Shown here piece after piece: positions 39,504-49,106 of a DNA stretch of 64,000 nt. The position numbers were made by a program, and so were the translations under genes. This stretch comes from Allosaccharopolyspora coralli (GTDB taxonomy: Bacteria > Actinomycetota > Actinomycetes > Mycobacteriales > Pseudonocardiaceae), in contig NZ_CP045929.1 of the NCBI RefSeq assembly GCF_009664835.1, positions 310,001 to 374,000 of the forward strand, given 5' to 3'. Below the pieces are notes generated by a model. It searched no databases. It was not told where the DNA came from and saw only the letters and a list, made by a program, of their open reading frames with translations. The stretch's first letter is position 1, and each line of letters begins with the position of its first letter.

Positions 39504-39994
39504 GCAGGGCGGTGCTCTCGCTCGGGTCGAACCTGGGAGAGCGGCTGGAACATCTCCGGCTGGCGGTGCACGGATTCGGCGAGGACGTGGTGGTGACCTC
39601 GGCGGTGTACGAGACCGAGCCGTGGGGTGTGCGGGATCAGCCTCGCTTCCTCAACGCCGTGATCGTCGTCGCTGCGGACGGGCTCGACGAGTGGGGCTGG
39701 CTGCGGCGCGGCCAGGCATTGGAGGCGCAGGCGCAGCGGCGTCGCGAGCAGCGGTGGGGGCCGAGGACGCTCGACGTCGACGTGGTCACAGTGGACGGTG
39801 TCCACAGCGATCACCCGGACCTCGTGCTGCCGCATCCCGGGACGCCGAGCCGGGCGTCGGTTCTCGTGCCGTGGCTGGAGGCCGACCCCGAGGCCGTGCT
39901 GCCGGGCCACGGCCCGGTCCGTGACCTCGCCGCGGCGCTCTCGAAGGAGGAGCGGGACACGCTCCACCGCCGACCCGACCTCCCCCTCCACTGA
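39500..39994 (+). CDS. folK: hydroxymethyl-dihydropterin pyrophosphokinase
   Basis: 164 residues. It activates the pterin with ATP before FolP acts. AVLSLGSNLGERLEHL opens the protein, and RWGPRTLDVDVVTVDG contains the HPPK signature with its paired aspartates (DVDV). The ATG overlaps the folB stop by four bases. A palindromic repeat follows and probably ends the operon. Confidence 0.95.
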   Translation: MSRAVLSLGSNLGERLEHLRLAVHGFGEDVVVTSAVYETEPWGVRDQPRFLNAVIVVAADGLDEWGWLRRGQALEAQAQRRREQRWGPRTLDVDVVTVDGVHSDHPDLVLPHPGTPSRASVLVPWLEADPEAVLPGHGPVRDLAAALSKEERDTLHRRPDLPLH

Positions 39995-40053
39995 GAACCC
40001 GCCGGTGGTCGTGCCGCGTCCGTGGTGACCGCTCAGCGGCTCCACCCCCAACC

Positions 40054-40115
40054 TGTGGACAACTCCCTCCCCCTGTGGACAGAGGGGTGGCAAATTCGCG
40101 CGAATTTGCCACCCC
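40054..40115. repeat. palindromic repeat with DnaA-box-like 9-mers, copy 2
   Basis: TGTGGACAA (40054-40062) and TGTGGACAG (40074-40082) precede a perfect 32-bp palindrome (40084-40115, arms GGGGTGGCAAATTCGC). The layout and most bases equal those at 16422-16485. It separates folK from a convergent hypothetical gene and probably acts as a bidirectional terminator. Confidence 0.8.
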
Positions 40116-40120
40116 GGCGG

Positions 40121-40693
40121 TTAGCGGAGGGAGGCTCGGAGGGCCGCGGCGAGCCATTTGCTGGCGGCGTCGTCGAGGATGCCCTTCTGCTGGGGCCATC
40201 CGTTGATCGTCGCGAGCAGCACCCAGTAGCGGGAGAGCCGGGAGTCGTGGGACTCGAAGTGCCCGGCGATCTCTTCCCGCAGCTCCGGGGTGTCTGCCTT
40301 GCCCTTGTGGTCGGCGAAGGTCGTCGCGAACTGGCCCGCGAGTTCCACCGCCCGCGGAGAATCCGCAGGCGTGCCCTCGCGATGCGCCTGCGCGACGGCT
40401 TCCTGTACCTCCCACGCCTCCTCGGCGAGCTGCTGCGGCTGCTGCGCGTCCTCCTCGCCCCCGTCGCGTAGTGCGGCCTGCTCGGCGTTCATACCGCGCA
40501 CCAGGTCACGGAAGCTCCGGTCGCTGACGAGGTCGGCGAGTTCGATCCACGCCTCCACCTGCTCGGTCGAGGCGTTCTCCGGCAGGTTCGGTTTCGCCGA
40601 GCGCATCCACGCGATGAATTCCGGGTTCACGTTCAGGCCTTCGCTGACCTCGTCCCAGAACTCGTCGATCATCCGGTTGCGTTCCTCGTCCAC
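40121..40693 (-). CDS. conserved hypothetical protein, helical and acidic
   Basis: 190 residues from a GTG with GGAGA seven bases upstream. The sequence is hydrophilic and helical, with MIDEFWDEVSEGLNVNPEF near the start, a Gln/Glu-rich middle and SRYWVLLATINGWPQQKGIL near the end. No signal peptide, membrane segment or catalytic motif is visible. The family was not recognised and a function is not proposed. It converges on folK and is divergent from the DUF3180 gene. Confidence 0.7.
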   Translation of the reverse strand: MDEERNRMIDEFWDEVSEGLNVNPEFIAWMRSAKPNLPENASTEQVEAWIELADLVSDRSFRDLVRGMNAEQAALRDGGEEDAQQPQQLAEEAWEVQEAVAQAHREGTPADSPRAVELAGQFATTFADHKGKADTPELREEIAGHFESHDSRLSRYWVLLATINGWPQQKGILDDAASKWLAAALRASLR

Positions 40694-40818
40694 TCTGTTG
40701 TCTCCATTCGGGGGAGACTCAACCCCGAATGGCACCGGTCGTCGCACGCTCCCCGTGCGGGCCGTCGACGCCGACCCAGTGCCATCCTGGACGGGTGGCG
40801 CCACGGCAGCAGGAAAAG

Positions 40819-41286
40819 ATGACTTTCACCCAGCCCCGGCATTTGATCGCGGCCGGGTTGATCGCGGCCGTGATCGCGTACCTCGGCGTTCAGATCGGGT
40901 ACGGCGGTCTGCAGCGGGTCCCGCCCCTCGCTGGGACGACGCTGTTGCTCGTCGCGCTCGTCGACGGGACGCTCGCGTTGACGATGGGCCCGCGGGTGCG
41001 CCGCAAGCAGGACGTGGATCGGGTCGATTCACTGACGGCGGCGCGTGCTGTGGCGTTGGCGAAGGCGTCGTCGATGGCGGGCGCGATCATGGCGGGGGTG
41101 TGGCTGGGGTTCCTCGCGTACCTGCTGCCGATTCGGTCCACAGTGGAAGCGGCGAGTTCGGATACGGTCGCGGCCGTGGTCGGCCTGGTCAGCGCCCTGG
41201 TGCTCGTCGGTGCGGGCCTGTTGCTGGAATACAGCCTGCGCAACCCCGACGAACCGGAGGAACTGGACGGGGCGGAGGATTCGTGA
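40819..41286 (+). CDS. DUF3180 membrane protein
   Basis: 155 residues with four hydrophobic segments: LIAAGLIAAVIAYLGV, AGTTLLLVALVDGTLALTM, AGAIMAGVWLGFLAYLLPI and AAVVGLVSALVLVGAGLLL. The motif RSTVEAASSDTVAA in the last loop and the position right after the fol genes match DUF3180 proteins (Rv3605c, 158 residues). The ATG has AGGAAAAG upstream. The function is unknown. Confidence 0.88.
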   Translation: MTFTQPRHLIAAGLIAAVIAYLGVQIGYGGLQRVPPLAGTTLLLVALVDGTLALTMGPRVRRKQDVDRVDSLTAARAVALAKASSMAGAIMAGVWLGFLAYLLPIRSTVEAASSDTVAAVVGLVSALVLVGAGLLLEYSLRNPDEPEELDGAEDS

Positions 41287-41343
41287 TCACGCGTTGCGGC
41301 GGCACATGGTCTCGATGCGATAAAGGCCAGGTACCGTAGGGCC

Positions 41344-42366
41344 ATGCCCGACCCACACGAGACGAGGTCCGCGCATGGTGGTCGCGGCGCGACTGTGCTC
41401 GGGGTCGTGACCGTGGTGCTCGCGGTCGGCGCCACCGGCGCCATGGTGCTCGGCGACGACACGCGAATCCTGCGTCTCGGTCTGGTTGGCGCGCTCTGGG
41501 CGACGGTGCTGGCCGGGTTCGCCGTCACCGGTCTACGGAAACGGCTCGCGGACAAGGACGCGCGGGAAGTCGACCTCAAGCGGGTCTACGAGCTGGAGCT
41601 GGAACGCGAGGTCGCAGCGCGCCGCGAGTTCGAGGCCGAGGCCGAAACGGCGGCGCGGCGCACCGCGGCGGCGGAGTCCCGGGAGGAGCTCGACGCACTG
41701 CGTGCCGAACTGGCGAAGCTGCGGGGCACCCTGGAGCAGATCGTCGGCGGGGACATGCTCGTCGAGCGGGTGGCGCTGCATGCCGAGTCGACCCGGGTGC
41801 GGTCGTGGGGTGAGCACGAGGGCCCGCCTGCCCGCGTCACCCGGCCCGCCGACCCGTGGGGTGCGCAGTTGTCCCCGGGCGCGGCAGAGTACGGCTACGG
41901 CGATTACGCGCACAGTGGTCACGTGCAGTACGCACAGTACGGCGGCGACCCGACGCCGGGTGTGAACGGCGCTGGCTCCGCGCCTCACGGTGGGTACCCG
42001 GTGAACGGAGTCCGTCCGGCGCAGGCGCCGCCGCCCGGGGTCGATCACGGCGTGGGCGAGGCGCACACCGACCTCATCAGTCCCGTGCCGGGCAATGCGG
42101 CCTCGGACGGGCCCTCGCCTACCCCCGACACGTTGCGCGATTCGGCACGCCCCGCCGTCGTCCGCTCAGGCCCGCCGCCGCAGTCGGAGGTCACCGGCGA
42201 GTGGCCGGCCGCCACCGGCGAGGCCGCCGAGCCGGAGTCCGCACCGCCCGAGTCTGCGGAGCCACAGGGGAGCCCCGGCGCGCACGCGCAGGGAAAGTCG
42301 GTCAGCGAGTTGTTGGCCGCGTTCGGCGGTGGCCGGGCGTCGAAGCGCAGGCGCCGTCAGGGGTGA
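41344..42366 (+). CDS. DUF6779-like membrane protein with coiled coil and Pro-rich tail
   Basis: 340 residues. Two membrane segments near the N-terminus (about 16-36 and 45-64) are followed by a charged coiled coil (about 70-135, KRLADKDAREVDLKRVYELE onwards) and a long Pro/Gly/Ala-rich disordered region. The end is a conserved basic SVSELLAAFGGGRASKRRRRQG-type motif. It occupies the place of Rv3604c. There is no Shine-Dalgarno; TACCGT (41332-41337) ends six bases before the ATG, so the message is probably leaderless. The function is unknown, but architecture and place suggest an envelope or division role. Confidence 0.82.
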   Translation: MPDPHETRSAHGGRGATVLGVVTVVLAVGATGAMVLGDDTRILRLGLVGALWATVLAGFAVTGLRKRLADKDAREVDLKRVYELELEREVAARREFEAEAETAARRTAAAESREELDALRAELAKLRGTLEQIVGGDMLVERVALHAESTRVRSWGEHEGPPARVTRPADPWGAQLSPGAAEYGYGDYAHSGHVQYAQYGGDPTPGVNGAGSAPHGGYPVNGVRPAQAPPPGVDHGVGEAHTDLISPVPGNAASDGPSPTPDTLRDSARPAVVRSGPPPQSEVTGEWPAATGEAAEPESAPPESAEPQGSPGAHAQGKSVSELLAAFGGGRASKRRRRQG

Positions 42367-42456
42367 CCGTGACGCGCCGGCCGCGGTCGAGCACGGAGGG
42401 TGCGGGTTCGCCGGGCCGGGCATCGCGCCGAACGTCGAGCACATAGGGTTCCTGCC

Positions 42457-43704
42457 GTGTCCACCCCAGCTGATCTCTCCGGTGCGCGGCGCCTGCAGAT
42501 CCAGAAGCAGGCGCTCGCGGTCTGGCCGGTCGTCGGGCTGATCGTTCTCGGCGTCGTCGGTCTGATCATGGTCAGTGTCGCCACCGCGCGGGTCGGTGTC
42601 GCGGCGACGGTGATCGGCGCGGTGGCGGCGTTGGTCCCGGTCGGCGTCGTGTTCGCCGCGATCGTGTGGATGGACCGCTGGGAGCCGGAACCGCCGATGT
42701 TGCTGCTCGGCGCGTTCCTGTGGGGTGCCGGCGGCGCGACGGCGACGTCCCTGCTGCTCAACGACGCCGTGACCGGGCTCGGCGACCTGCTGGTCGGCGC
42801 GGACGGGCAGGCGTTCTTCGCGCAGGCAGTGGTCGCACCGCTGCTGGAAGAGACGGCGAAGGCGCTGTTCGTGGTCGCGTTGTGGGTGTGGCGGCGCAAC
42901 GAATTCAACGGCCTCGTCGACGGCATCGTCTACGCAGCCCTGACGGCGGCGGGGTTCGCGTTCACCGAGAACATTTTCTACTTCGGCAGGGCGTTCGCCG
43001 AGGGCGGGCTCGGCGACGTCTCCGGCGGCGTGGTCGCCGTGTTCATCCTGCGCGGGGTGCTCGCACCGTTCTCGCACCCGCTGTTCAGCTCGATGATCGG
43101 CATCGGCATCGGGTTCGCCACGAGGACCCGCCGACCCGCGCTCCGCGTGGCGTACCCGCTCGGCGGACTGCTGCTCGCGATCCTGCTGCATGCCGTGTGG
43201 AACGGCTCGACGTTGCTCGGTGGCGTCGGGTTCCTCAACGTCTATTTCCTGATCATGGTTCCGATCTTCGTCGGCACCTGGTTCCTGGTGGCCTGGCAGC
43301 GGCGGCGCGAGCAGAGCATCGTCGCCCAGCAGCTGCCGATCCTGCAGCGGGCGGGCCTCATCGTCAGCAGCGAGGTCGAGATGCTCGCGAGTCTGCAGGG
43401 CCGGCAGGGCTGGCTGCGCAAAGTTCGGCGGAGCGCGGGGCCGGAGGCGGCGAAAGCCGTGCAGGACTACCAGGTCGCGGTCACCGAGCTGGCGTTCCTG
43501 CAGCACCGCGCGGCGGAGGGGCGCACGACCAGTGCCGTGCGCCGCGCTCGCCGGGAGCGGCTGATCGAGGACCTCAAGGCGGCCCGGCGTTCGGCGGCAG
43601 GTTCCCGCGACGCGTTCCAGACCGCCCGGGTGAAGATCGACGAACTCACCCAGGTGAACCTGCGACGGCCACCCGACGGCGAAGCTGGGCACCGGCACCG
43701 CTGA
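42457..43704 (+). CDS. PrsW-type intramembrane metalloprotease
   Basis: 415 residues with about eight hydrophobic segments in the first 280. The PrsW motifs are present: EETAK (in VVAPLLEETAKALFV), FTEN (AGFAFTENIFYFG), and histidines in LAPFSHPLFSS and LLHAVWNGS. Such proteases cleave anti-sigma factors or other membrane proteins; the target here is unknown. A basic cytosolic C-terminal domain of about 120 residues follows. TAGGGT (42444-42449) ends seven bases before the GTG, suggesting a leaderless start. It is not part of the mycobacterial layout at this position. Confidence 0.88.
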   Translation: MSTPADLSGARRLQIQKQALAVWPVVGLIVLGVVGLIMVSVATARVGVAATVIGAVAALVPVGVVFAAIVWMDRWEPEPPMLLLGAFLWGAGGATATSLLLNDAVTGLGDLLVGADGQAFFAQAVVAPLLEETAKALFVVALWVWRRNEFNGLVDGIVYAALTAAGFAFTENIFYFGRAFAEGGLGDVSGGVVAVFILRGVLAPFSHPLFSSMIGIGIGFATRTRRPALRVAYPLGGLLLAILLHAVWNGSTLLGGVGFLNVYFLIMVPIFVGTWFLVAWQRRREQSIVAQQLPILQRAGLIVSSEVEMLASLQGRQGWLRKVRRSAGPEAAKAVQDYQVAVTELAFLQHRAAEGRTTSAVRRARRERLIEDLKAARRSAAGSRDAFQTARVKIDELTQVNLRRPPDGEAGHRHR

Positions 43705-43751
43705 ACGAGTCCACCGCAGAGCAGCCGCGACGTGGATCACCCCTTGGTCGG

Positions 43752-43890
43752 GTAGCGGAACCTCAGAGCCCTCCTCGCAGTGGGATCGATCTCTCGAGTA
43801 GCTCGCTGTCCTCGCGAGGAGGCGCCGGGAACCCCGGTGGCCCGTCTGCGTGGACCGGCGGAAGAACCGCCGACGCAGCTCAGTCGCACC
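43752..43890. repeat. dispersed repeat, GTAGCGGAACCTCAG family, copy 2 with an added hairpin block
   Basis: Bases 43752-43838 match 11006-11110. Next to them 43848-43885 (GGTGGCCCGTCTGCGTGGACC and following) matches 12891-12930, so this copy joins two blocks that lie apart elsewhere. It fills much of the gap before the DUF2520 gene. No gene is seen in 43705-44003. Confidence 0.65.
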
Positions 43891-44003
43891 TTCTCGGCGT
43901 GGTCCTCGCCACCCGCGTGGCACGGGGGCGGCCGTTCTCGGTTACTCTCGCGCCGCTGTCCGGTACCCGTCGACGGGACTGGAACGGTCAGAAGGGACGC
44001 AGT

Positions 44004-44924
44004 GTGGCGGTGTCTGCTGAGGGCGGACCGGCGCGGGGTCAACGACCTCGGCTCCGGGTCGGTGTCGTATCCGCCGGCCGGGTCGGCGCGGTGCTCGGTG
44101 CCGCGTGGAGGCGCGCCGGGCACGAGGTCGTCGCGGTGTCGGCGGTGTCGGACGCCTCGCGACACCGAGCCGAGGAACTGCTCCCGTCGGTACCTGTGCT
44201 GCCGCCGGACCAGGTTGCCGAGCTGGCGGACCTGGTCGTGCTGGCGGTCCCGGACGACGCGCTCGACGGGCTGGTGCGCGGACTGCTCGCGGCCGGATCC
44301 CTGCGCTCCGGGCAGATCGTCGCGCACACCAGCGGTGCGCACGGAGTGTCCGTACTGACCCCCGCCGCCGAGGCCGGGCTCCTCACGGTGGCGCTGCATC
44401 CGGCGATGACCTTCACCGGCCGTCCCGAGGACGTGGAACGGCTCACCACCGCCTGTGCGGCGGTCACCGCGCCCGCCGGCGAAGCCGCGTGGAGTGTCGC
44501 GGAAGCCCTCACCGTGGAACTCGGCGCCGAACCGGTCCGGGTCGCCGAGGAGAACCGAAGGCTCTACCACACCGCGCTGACCCACGGCGCGAATCACCTG
44601 ATCACGCTGGTCAACGAGTGCGCGGAGCTGCTGCGCGGCGCGGGTGTCGAGGTCCCGGACCGGGTCATGGCGCCGTTGTTGTCGGCCTCGCTGGACAACG
44701 CGTTGCGGTTCGGAGATCGGGGACTCACCGGGCCCGTCTCGCGCGGGGACGCGGGCACGGTGCGGGCGCACCTCGACGTACTGGCCGCCGACGCTCCGGA
44801 CGTGCGGGGCGGCTATCGCGTTCTCGCGTCCAGGACCGCCGACCGCGCCGAACGTGCCGGAATCCTCCGCGCCGACGACGCGGCGGACGTCCGTGCCGCG
44901 CTCGAACAAGGGGAGGACTCGTGA
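44004..44924 (+). CDS. Rossmann-fold protein with DUF2520 domain
   Basis: 306 residues. VGVVSAGRVGAVLGAAWRRAGHEVVAVSA is a dinucleotide-binding Rossmann start (GxGxxG-like, with SAGRVG), followed by LVVLAVPDDAL and an HTSGAHG block. The C-terminal helical DUF2520 domain contains YHTALTHGANHL. The fold resembles ketopantoate and 6-phosphogluconate dehydrogenases, and it sits directly before panC as in mycobacteria (Rv3603c), so a redox step linked to pantothenate is suspected but not proven. GTG 44004 has GAAGGGA six bases upstream. Confidence 0.88.
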   Translation: MAVSAEGGPARGQRPRLRVGVVSAGRVGAVLGAAWRRAGHEVVAVSAVSDASRHRAEELLPSVPVLPPDQVAELADLVVLAVPDDALDGLVRGLLAAGSLRSGQIVAHTSGAHGVSVLTPAAEAGLLTVALHPAMTFTGRPEDVERLTTACAAVTAPAGEAAWSVAEALTVELGAEPVRVAEENRRLYHTALTHGANHLITLVNECAELLRGAGVEVPDRVMAPLLSASLDNALRFGDRGLTGPVSRGDAGTVRAHLDVLAADAPDVRGGYRVLASRTADRAERAGILRADDAADVRAALEQGEDS

Positions 44925-45847
44925 TGGTGCACGACGACAGCGCGACGAAGGCCGGACCCGGATTCCGGCGCGGCGAACTCACGGTGCACGAGCACGCCCA
45001 CGAGCTCGGAAACGTGACGCGGGCGCTGCGGTCGACGGGACTCACGGTCACGCTGGTGCCGACGATGGGCGCGCTCCACGAAGGACACCGCGAACTGATC
45101 CGCCGCGCGCGCAGCGTGCCGAACAGCGTCACCGTCGTGTCGATTTTCGTGAACCCGTTGCAGTTCGGTCCCGGAGAGGACTTCGAACGCTATCCGCGGA
45201 CCCTCGACGCGGACCTGGAACTGTGTCGTGCGGAAGGCGTGGAGCTCGTCTTCCACCCGGACCGCGCCGAGCTGTACGGGCCGGAACCGCAGATCACCCT
45301 CAACGCCGGACCGCTCGGCGACGACCTCGAAGGCGCCAGTCGACCCGGCCACTTCGACGGTGTCCTCACCGTCGTCGCGAAGCTGTTCGGCGTCGTACGC
45401 CCCGATCTGGCGCTGTTCGGCGAGAAGGACTATCAGCAGCTCGTCCTGCTCCGCCGGATGGCGTGGGAACTCGCTCTCGGCGTGAAGGTGCAGGGCGTCC
45501 CCATCATGCGCGACGCCGACGGGCTCGCACTGTCCTCCCGGAACCGCTATCTCGAACCCGAGCAGCGCCGTGCCGCGCTCGCCCTGTCGGCCGCGCTCGT
45601 GGCGGGCCACTACGCCGGTCCCCGGGGTCCGCAGGCCGTGCTCGACGCCGCCCGTGAGGTGCTCGACACCGAGCCGGCCGTGCACGTCGACTACCTCGAA
45701 CTCCGCGACCGTGAACTCGGCGCCGCCCCCGCCGACGGGGAGGGCAGGCTGCTCGTCGCGGCGAAGGTGGGCGGGACCCGCCTGATCGACAACGCGCTCG
45801 TCGTCCTCGGCGACGGGCGCACCGATCTCCCGGAGAACCGGTCATGA
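44924..45847 (+). CDS. panC: pantothenate synthetase
   Basis: 307 residues. It ligates pantoate to beta-alanine with [22 protein letters not shown] contains the ATP-binding HxGH motif; [36 protein letters not shown] and [12 protein letters not shown] are the other signatures. ATG 44924 overlaps the stop of the preceding gene by one base and is preceded by GGGAGGA. PanD, which makes beta-alanine, follows. Confidence 0.96.
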   Translation: MVHDDSATKAGPGFRRGELTVHEHAHELGNVTRALRSTGLTVTLVPTMGALHEGHRELIRRARSVPNSVTVVSIFVNPLQFGPGEDFERYPRTLDADLELCRAEGVELVFHPDRAELYGPEPQITLNAGPLGDDLEGASRPGHFDGVLTVVAKLFGVVRPDLALFGEKDYQQLVLLRRMAWELALGVKVQGVPIMRDADGLALSSRNRYLEPEQRRAALALSAALVAGHYAGPRGPQAVLDAAREVLDTEPAVHVDYLELRDRELGAAPADGEGRLLVAAKVGGTRLIDNALVVLGDGRTDLPENRS

Positions 45848-45960
45848 CCACCGGGAAGACCGTCATCGAGCTCACCGGACCGCGCGTGGTGCGTGGCCAT
45901 CCGTGGACGGTGGGACAGCGGAGTCGAGGAGGGAGTCTGCGATGTTCCGCACGATGCTGA
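45844..45960 (+). other. possible 38-codon open frame bridging panC and panD
   Basis: An ATG overlapping the panC stop (ATGA) opens a frame ([20 protein letters not shown]...) that ends 19 bases inside panD in another frame. Termination there could couple translation of panD to panC. Nothing similar is known to me, and the peptide may be chance. Confidence 0.25.
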
Positions 45961-46427
45961 AGTCCAAGATCCACCGGGCCACGGTGACTCAGGCCGACCT
46001 GCACTACGTCGGCTCGGTCACCGTCGACGCCGACCTGATGGACGCCGCCGATCTGCTCGAAGGGGAGCAGGTCGCCATCGTCGACGTCACCAACGGCGCC
46101 CGGCTGGAGACCTACGTGATCACCGGCGAGCGAGGTAGCGGGGTGATCGGCATCAACGGTGCCGCCGCCCACCTCATCGAACCCGGCGACCTCGTCATCC
46201 TCATCTCGTACGGCGTCATGGACGAGCTCGAGTGCCGCTCGTACCAGCCGCGGGTGCTGTTCGTCGACGCCGACAACGCCATTGTCGAACGCGGCACCGA
46301 CCCGGCGAGCGCCCCGGAGGGGTCCGGCCTGCTCACCGGCGCCACGACCACGGTCGTGCCGGAGACCGACGACGCGGCGAAGCTCGACGCGCTACTGCAG
46401 CAACCCGAACTCGACGGCCGAGCCTGA
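45942..46427 (+). CDS. panD: aspartate 1-decarboxylase
   Basis: 161 residues. It makes beta-alanine from aspartate. The proenzyme cleaves itself at Gly24-Ser25 ([11 protein letters not shown]), creating the pyruvoyl group. [32 protein letters not shown] and [12 protein letters not shown] match the family. The C-terminus extends about 35 residues beyond the E. coli protein, as in other actinobacteria. GAGGAGGGAG precedes the ATG. Confidence 0.96.
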   Translation: MFRTMLKSKIHRATVTQADLHYVGSVTVDADLMDAADLLEGEQVAIVDVTNGARLETYVITGERGSGVIGINGAAAHLIEPGDLVILISYGVMDELECRSYQPRVLFVDADNAIVERGTDPASAPEGSGLLTGATTTVVPETDDAAKLDALLQQPELDGRA

Positions 46428-46455
46428 CCGGCCCGGCGATCAGGAAGGAACGACG

Positions 46456-47259
46456 GTGCTGCTCGCCATCGACATCGGCAACACCAACATCGTGCTCGGG
46501 CTCTACGACGCCGACGCGGCGAGCGCGGACGCCCAGGGTGCCGACGTGCCGCTCGTGCGGGACTGGCGGATGCGCACCGAACCGCGCATGACCGCAGACG
46601 AACTGTCCCTCACGGTCCGCGGCCTGCTCGGCGACTACGCCGACAAGATCACCGGCATCTCGGCGTTGTCCACGGTGCCCGCGCTGCTGCGGGAACTGCG
46701 CGTGATGCTCGACCGGTACTGGACCGACGTCCCCAGGGTCGTCGTGGAGCCCGGGGTCCGCACCGGGGTACCACTGCTCGTCGACAACCCCAAGGAAGTC
46801 GGGGCCGACCGCGTCATCAACACACTCGCCGCACACCACCTGCATTCCACGAACTGCGTGGTGGTCGATTTCGGAACCTCCACCAACATCGACGTGATCT
46901 CCGCGCGTGGGGAGTTCCTCGGCGGCGCCTTCGCTCCGGGAATCGAGATCTCGCTCGACGCTCTCGCCTCGCGAGCCGCACAACTACGCAAGGTGGAACT
47001 CGTCCGGCCCCGGTCGGTCATCGGCAGGAACACCGTCGAATGCCTGCAGTCCGGCATTCTGTACGGATTCGCGGGCCAGGTCGACGGACTCGTCCACAGC
47101 ATCGTGGCCGAACTCGAAACCACCCACGGCGGGCCGACCACCGTGCTCGCCACCGGAGGTCTCGCACCGCTCGTGGTGGCCGAATCGGGGACGATCTCGC
47201 ACCACGTCCCGGACCTGACCCTGCTCGGTCTCCGCCTCGTCTACGCCCGCAACTTCTGA
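46456..47259 (+). CDS. coaX: type III pantothenate kinase
   Basis: 267 residues. It phosphorylates pantothenate, the first committed step to CoA. LLAIDIGNTNIVLGLYD is the phosphate-binding motif of the ASKHA fold; NPKEVGADRVIN, VVVDFGTSTNIDVIS and GGAFAPGIEISLDAL are type III signatures. GTG 46456 has AGGAAGGAA upstream. It completes a cluster that makes pantothenate and then activates it. Confidence 0.95.
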   Translation: MLLAIDIGNTNIVLGLYDADAASADAQGADVPLVRDWRMRTEPRMTADELSLTVRGLLGDYADKITGISALSTVPALLRELRVMLDRYWTDVPRVVVEPGVRTGVPLLVDNPKEVGADRVINTLAAHHLHSTNCVVVDFGTSTNIDVISARGEFLGGAFAPGIEISLDALASRAAQLRKVELVRPRSVIGRNTVECLQSGILYGFAGQVDGLVHSIVAELETTHGGPTTVLATGGLAPLVVAESGTISHHVPDLTLLGLRLVYARNF

Positions 47260-47269
47260 CCCTCTCAAC

Positions 47270-47388
47270 GAGGCGAACGGCACTTTCGCCCCACCAGACG
47301 AGGCGAAAGTGCCGTTCGCTTCATTGGTCCGCGTGGGGCGAACGGCACTTTCGCCTCACAGGACGGGGCGAACGTGCCGGTCGCCTCT
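47270..47388. repeat. GCGAACGGCACTTTCGCC-family repeat, copy 2 (four units)
   Basis: There are four units in 120 bases. The first two are inverted relative to each other and form an 18-bp perfect stem (GCGAACGGCACTTTCGCC with GGCGAAAGTGCCGTTCGC). The third is direct, and the fourth is degenerate (GGCGAACGTGCCGGTCGCC). It lies between the coaX stop and the lysS promoter, where it could terminate coaX. Confidence 0.85.
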
Positions 47389-47432
47389 TCGGTGTCGGAC
47401 GGGTTGGTGACGGGAGCGCCGGGCGGCTTCCG

Positions 47433-47438
47433 TAGGCT
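47433..47438 (+). promoter_or_regulatory. -10 hexamer of leaderless lysS
   Basis: TAGGCT ends eight bases before the GTG at 47447. No ribosome-binding site precedes that GTG, so transcription probably starts at or next to the start codon. Confidence 0.55.
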
Positions 47439-47446
47439 TGACGGCC

Positions 47447-48952
47447 GTGAACGAGCAGGAACACCACGTGGGAACGGACGCCGAGCTACCCGAGCAGCTC
47501 CGGGTGCGTCGGGAGAAGCGCGAGCGGCTGCTGGCCGACGGTGTCGACCCTTATCCCGTCCGGTTGCCCATCACGCACTCTCTCGGGCAGGTGCGGGCTG
47601 CGCACCCCGATCTCGAGGCCGACACCGCGACCGGCGAGCAGGTCGGTGTGGCCGGCCGGGTGATGTTCCTGCGCAACACCGGGAAGCTGTGCTTCGCGAC
47701 GCTGCGCGGCACCGACGGCGTCGAGTTGCAGGCGATGCTCAGCCGCGACCGCGTCGGCGCCGATTCCCTCTCCGCTTGGAAGGCGGATGTCGACCTCGGC
47801 GACCACGTGTTCGTCCGCGGTGAGGTGATCACCTCCCGGCGCGGTGAACTGTCGGTCATGGCCGACGAATGGCGAATCGCGGCGAAGGCATTGCGCCCGC
47901 TGCCGGTGACCCACAAAGAACTCAACGAGGAGACGCGGGTCCGGCAGCGTTATGTCGACCTCATCGTCCGGCAGCAGGCGCTCGACACCGTGCGTACGCG
48001 GGCCGGTGTGATGAGTTCGTTGCGCTCGTCCTTCGAGCACCGTGGCTACACCGAGGTCGAGACACCGATGCTGCAAACGTTGCAGGGTGGCGCGGCCGCG
48101 CGACCGTTCGTCACGCATTCCAACGCATTCGACATGGACGTGTTCCTGCGGATCGCCCCGGAGCTGTACCTGAAGCGGTGCGTCGTCGGCGGGCTGGAGC
48201 GCGTTTTCGAGATCAATCGGAACTTCCGCAACGAGGGCAGCGATTCGTCGCACTCCCCGGAGTTCGCGATGCTCGAGTTCTACGAGGCGTACTCGGACTA
48301 CGACGGAATGGCACGGCTGACCCGGGAGCTGATCCAGGAGGCCGCTGACGCAGTGTGCGGCACCCGGATCGTCACGTTGACCGACGACACCGAGTACGAC
48401 CTCTCGGGCGAATGGGCGTCGATCACCATGTACGGCTCGTTGTCCGAGGCATTGGGCGTCGAAGTGACGCCGCGGACTTCGGTGCAGGAGTTGCGGGGTC
48501 ACGCCGACAAGCTGGAGCTGTCGGTGGACGCCACGTTCGGCCACGGCAAGCTCGTCGAGGAACTGTGGGAACACCTCGTCGGTGATCATCTCTACGCGCC
48601 GACTTTCGTGCGGGACTTCCCGGTGGAGACCTCTCCGTTGACGCGCCAACACCGGGACGATCCCGCGTTGGCGGAGAAATGGGATCTCTACGTCCGGGGC
48701 TTCGAACTCGCGACCGGCTACTCGGAACTCGTGGATCCGGTCGTTGAACGCGCTCGCCTGGAGGAACAGGCCGCGCTGGCGGCTGCGGGCGACGCCGAGG
48801 CGATGCCGGTGGACGAGGACTTTTTGCGGGCCCTGGAGTACGGAATGCCGCCCTCGGGAGGCACGGGAATGGGGATCGACCGGCTCTTGATGGCGTTGAC
48901 CGGGCTCGGTATCCGGGAGACGATCCTGTTCCCGCTCGTTCGCCCGGAATGA
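47447..48952 (+). CDS. lysS: lysyl-tRNA synthetase, class II
   Basis: 501 residues. It charges tRNA-Lys. The N-terminal anticodon-binding OB fold ([20 protein letters not shown]) is followed by the class II core: motif 1 ([13 protein letters not shown]), motif 2 ([20 protein letters not shown]) and motif 3 ([14 protein letters not shown]). The start GTG 47447 is favoured by the -10 spacing; GTG 47468 with AGGAA upstream is the alternative. It lies upstream of lsr2 and clpC in the usual actinobacterial order. Confidence 0.95.
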   Translation: MNEQEHHVGTDAELPEQLRVRREKRERLLADGVDPYPVRLPITHSLGQVRAAHPDLEADTATGEQVGVAGRVMFLRNTGKLCFATLRGTDGVELQAMLSRDRVGADSLSAWKADVDLGDHVFVRGEVITSRRGELSVMADEWRIAAKALRPLPVTHKELNEETRVRQRYVDLIVRQQALDTVRTRAGVMSSLRSSFEHRGYTEVETPMLQTLQGGAAARPFVTHSNAFDMDVFLRIAPELYLKRCVVGGLERVFEINRNFRNEGSDSSHSPEFAMLEFYEAYSDYDGMARLTRELIQEAADAVCGTRIVTLTDDTEYDLSGEWASITMYGSLSEALGVEVTPRTSVQELRGHADKLELSVDATFGHGKLVEELWEHLVGDHLYAPTFVRDFPVETSPLTRQHRDDPALAEKWDLYVRGFELATGYSELVDPVVERARLEEQAALAAAGDAEAMPVDEDFLRALEYGMPPSGGTGMGIDRLLMALTGLGIRETILFPLVRPE

Positions 48953-49106
48953 CCTGATACGGGGTTCCCGGTGACTTTTTCGTGCGGGGTTGGTGCGTTG
49001 TCGCAGTTGCTGAGCTAACCTGACCGCGAGAATGTTCCAGCGGAGGCCACCCAGGGCCAGGTCCATCGGTGTCCCGCTATTGCCAATACCCGGAAGGACT
49101 CCGAAG

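Noticed and set aside
42666-44003. N-terminal extension of the DUF2520 protein by more than 400 codons
   Set aside because: The open frame overlaps PrsW in another phase and has no recognisable domain; GTG 44004 has a good ribosome-binding site.
47389-47446. T-box or other leader riboswitch before lysS
   Set aside because: The predicted promoter places the transcription start at the start codon, and no T-box sequence is present.
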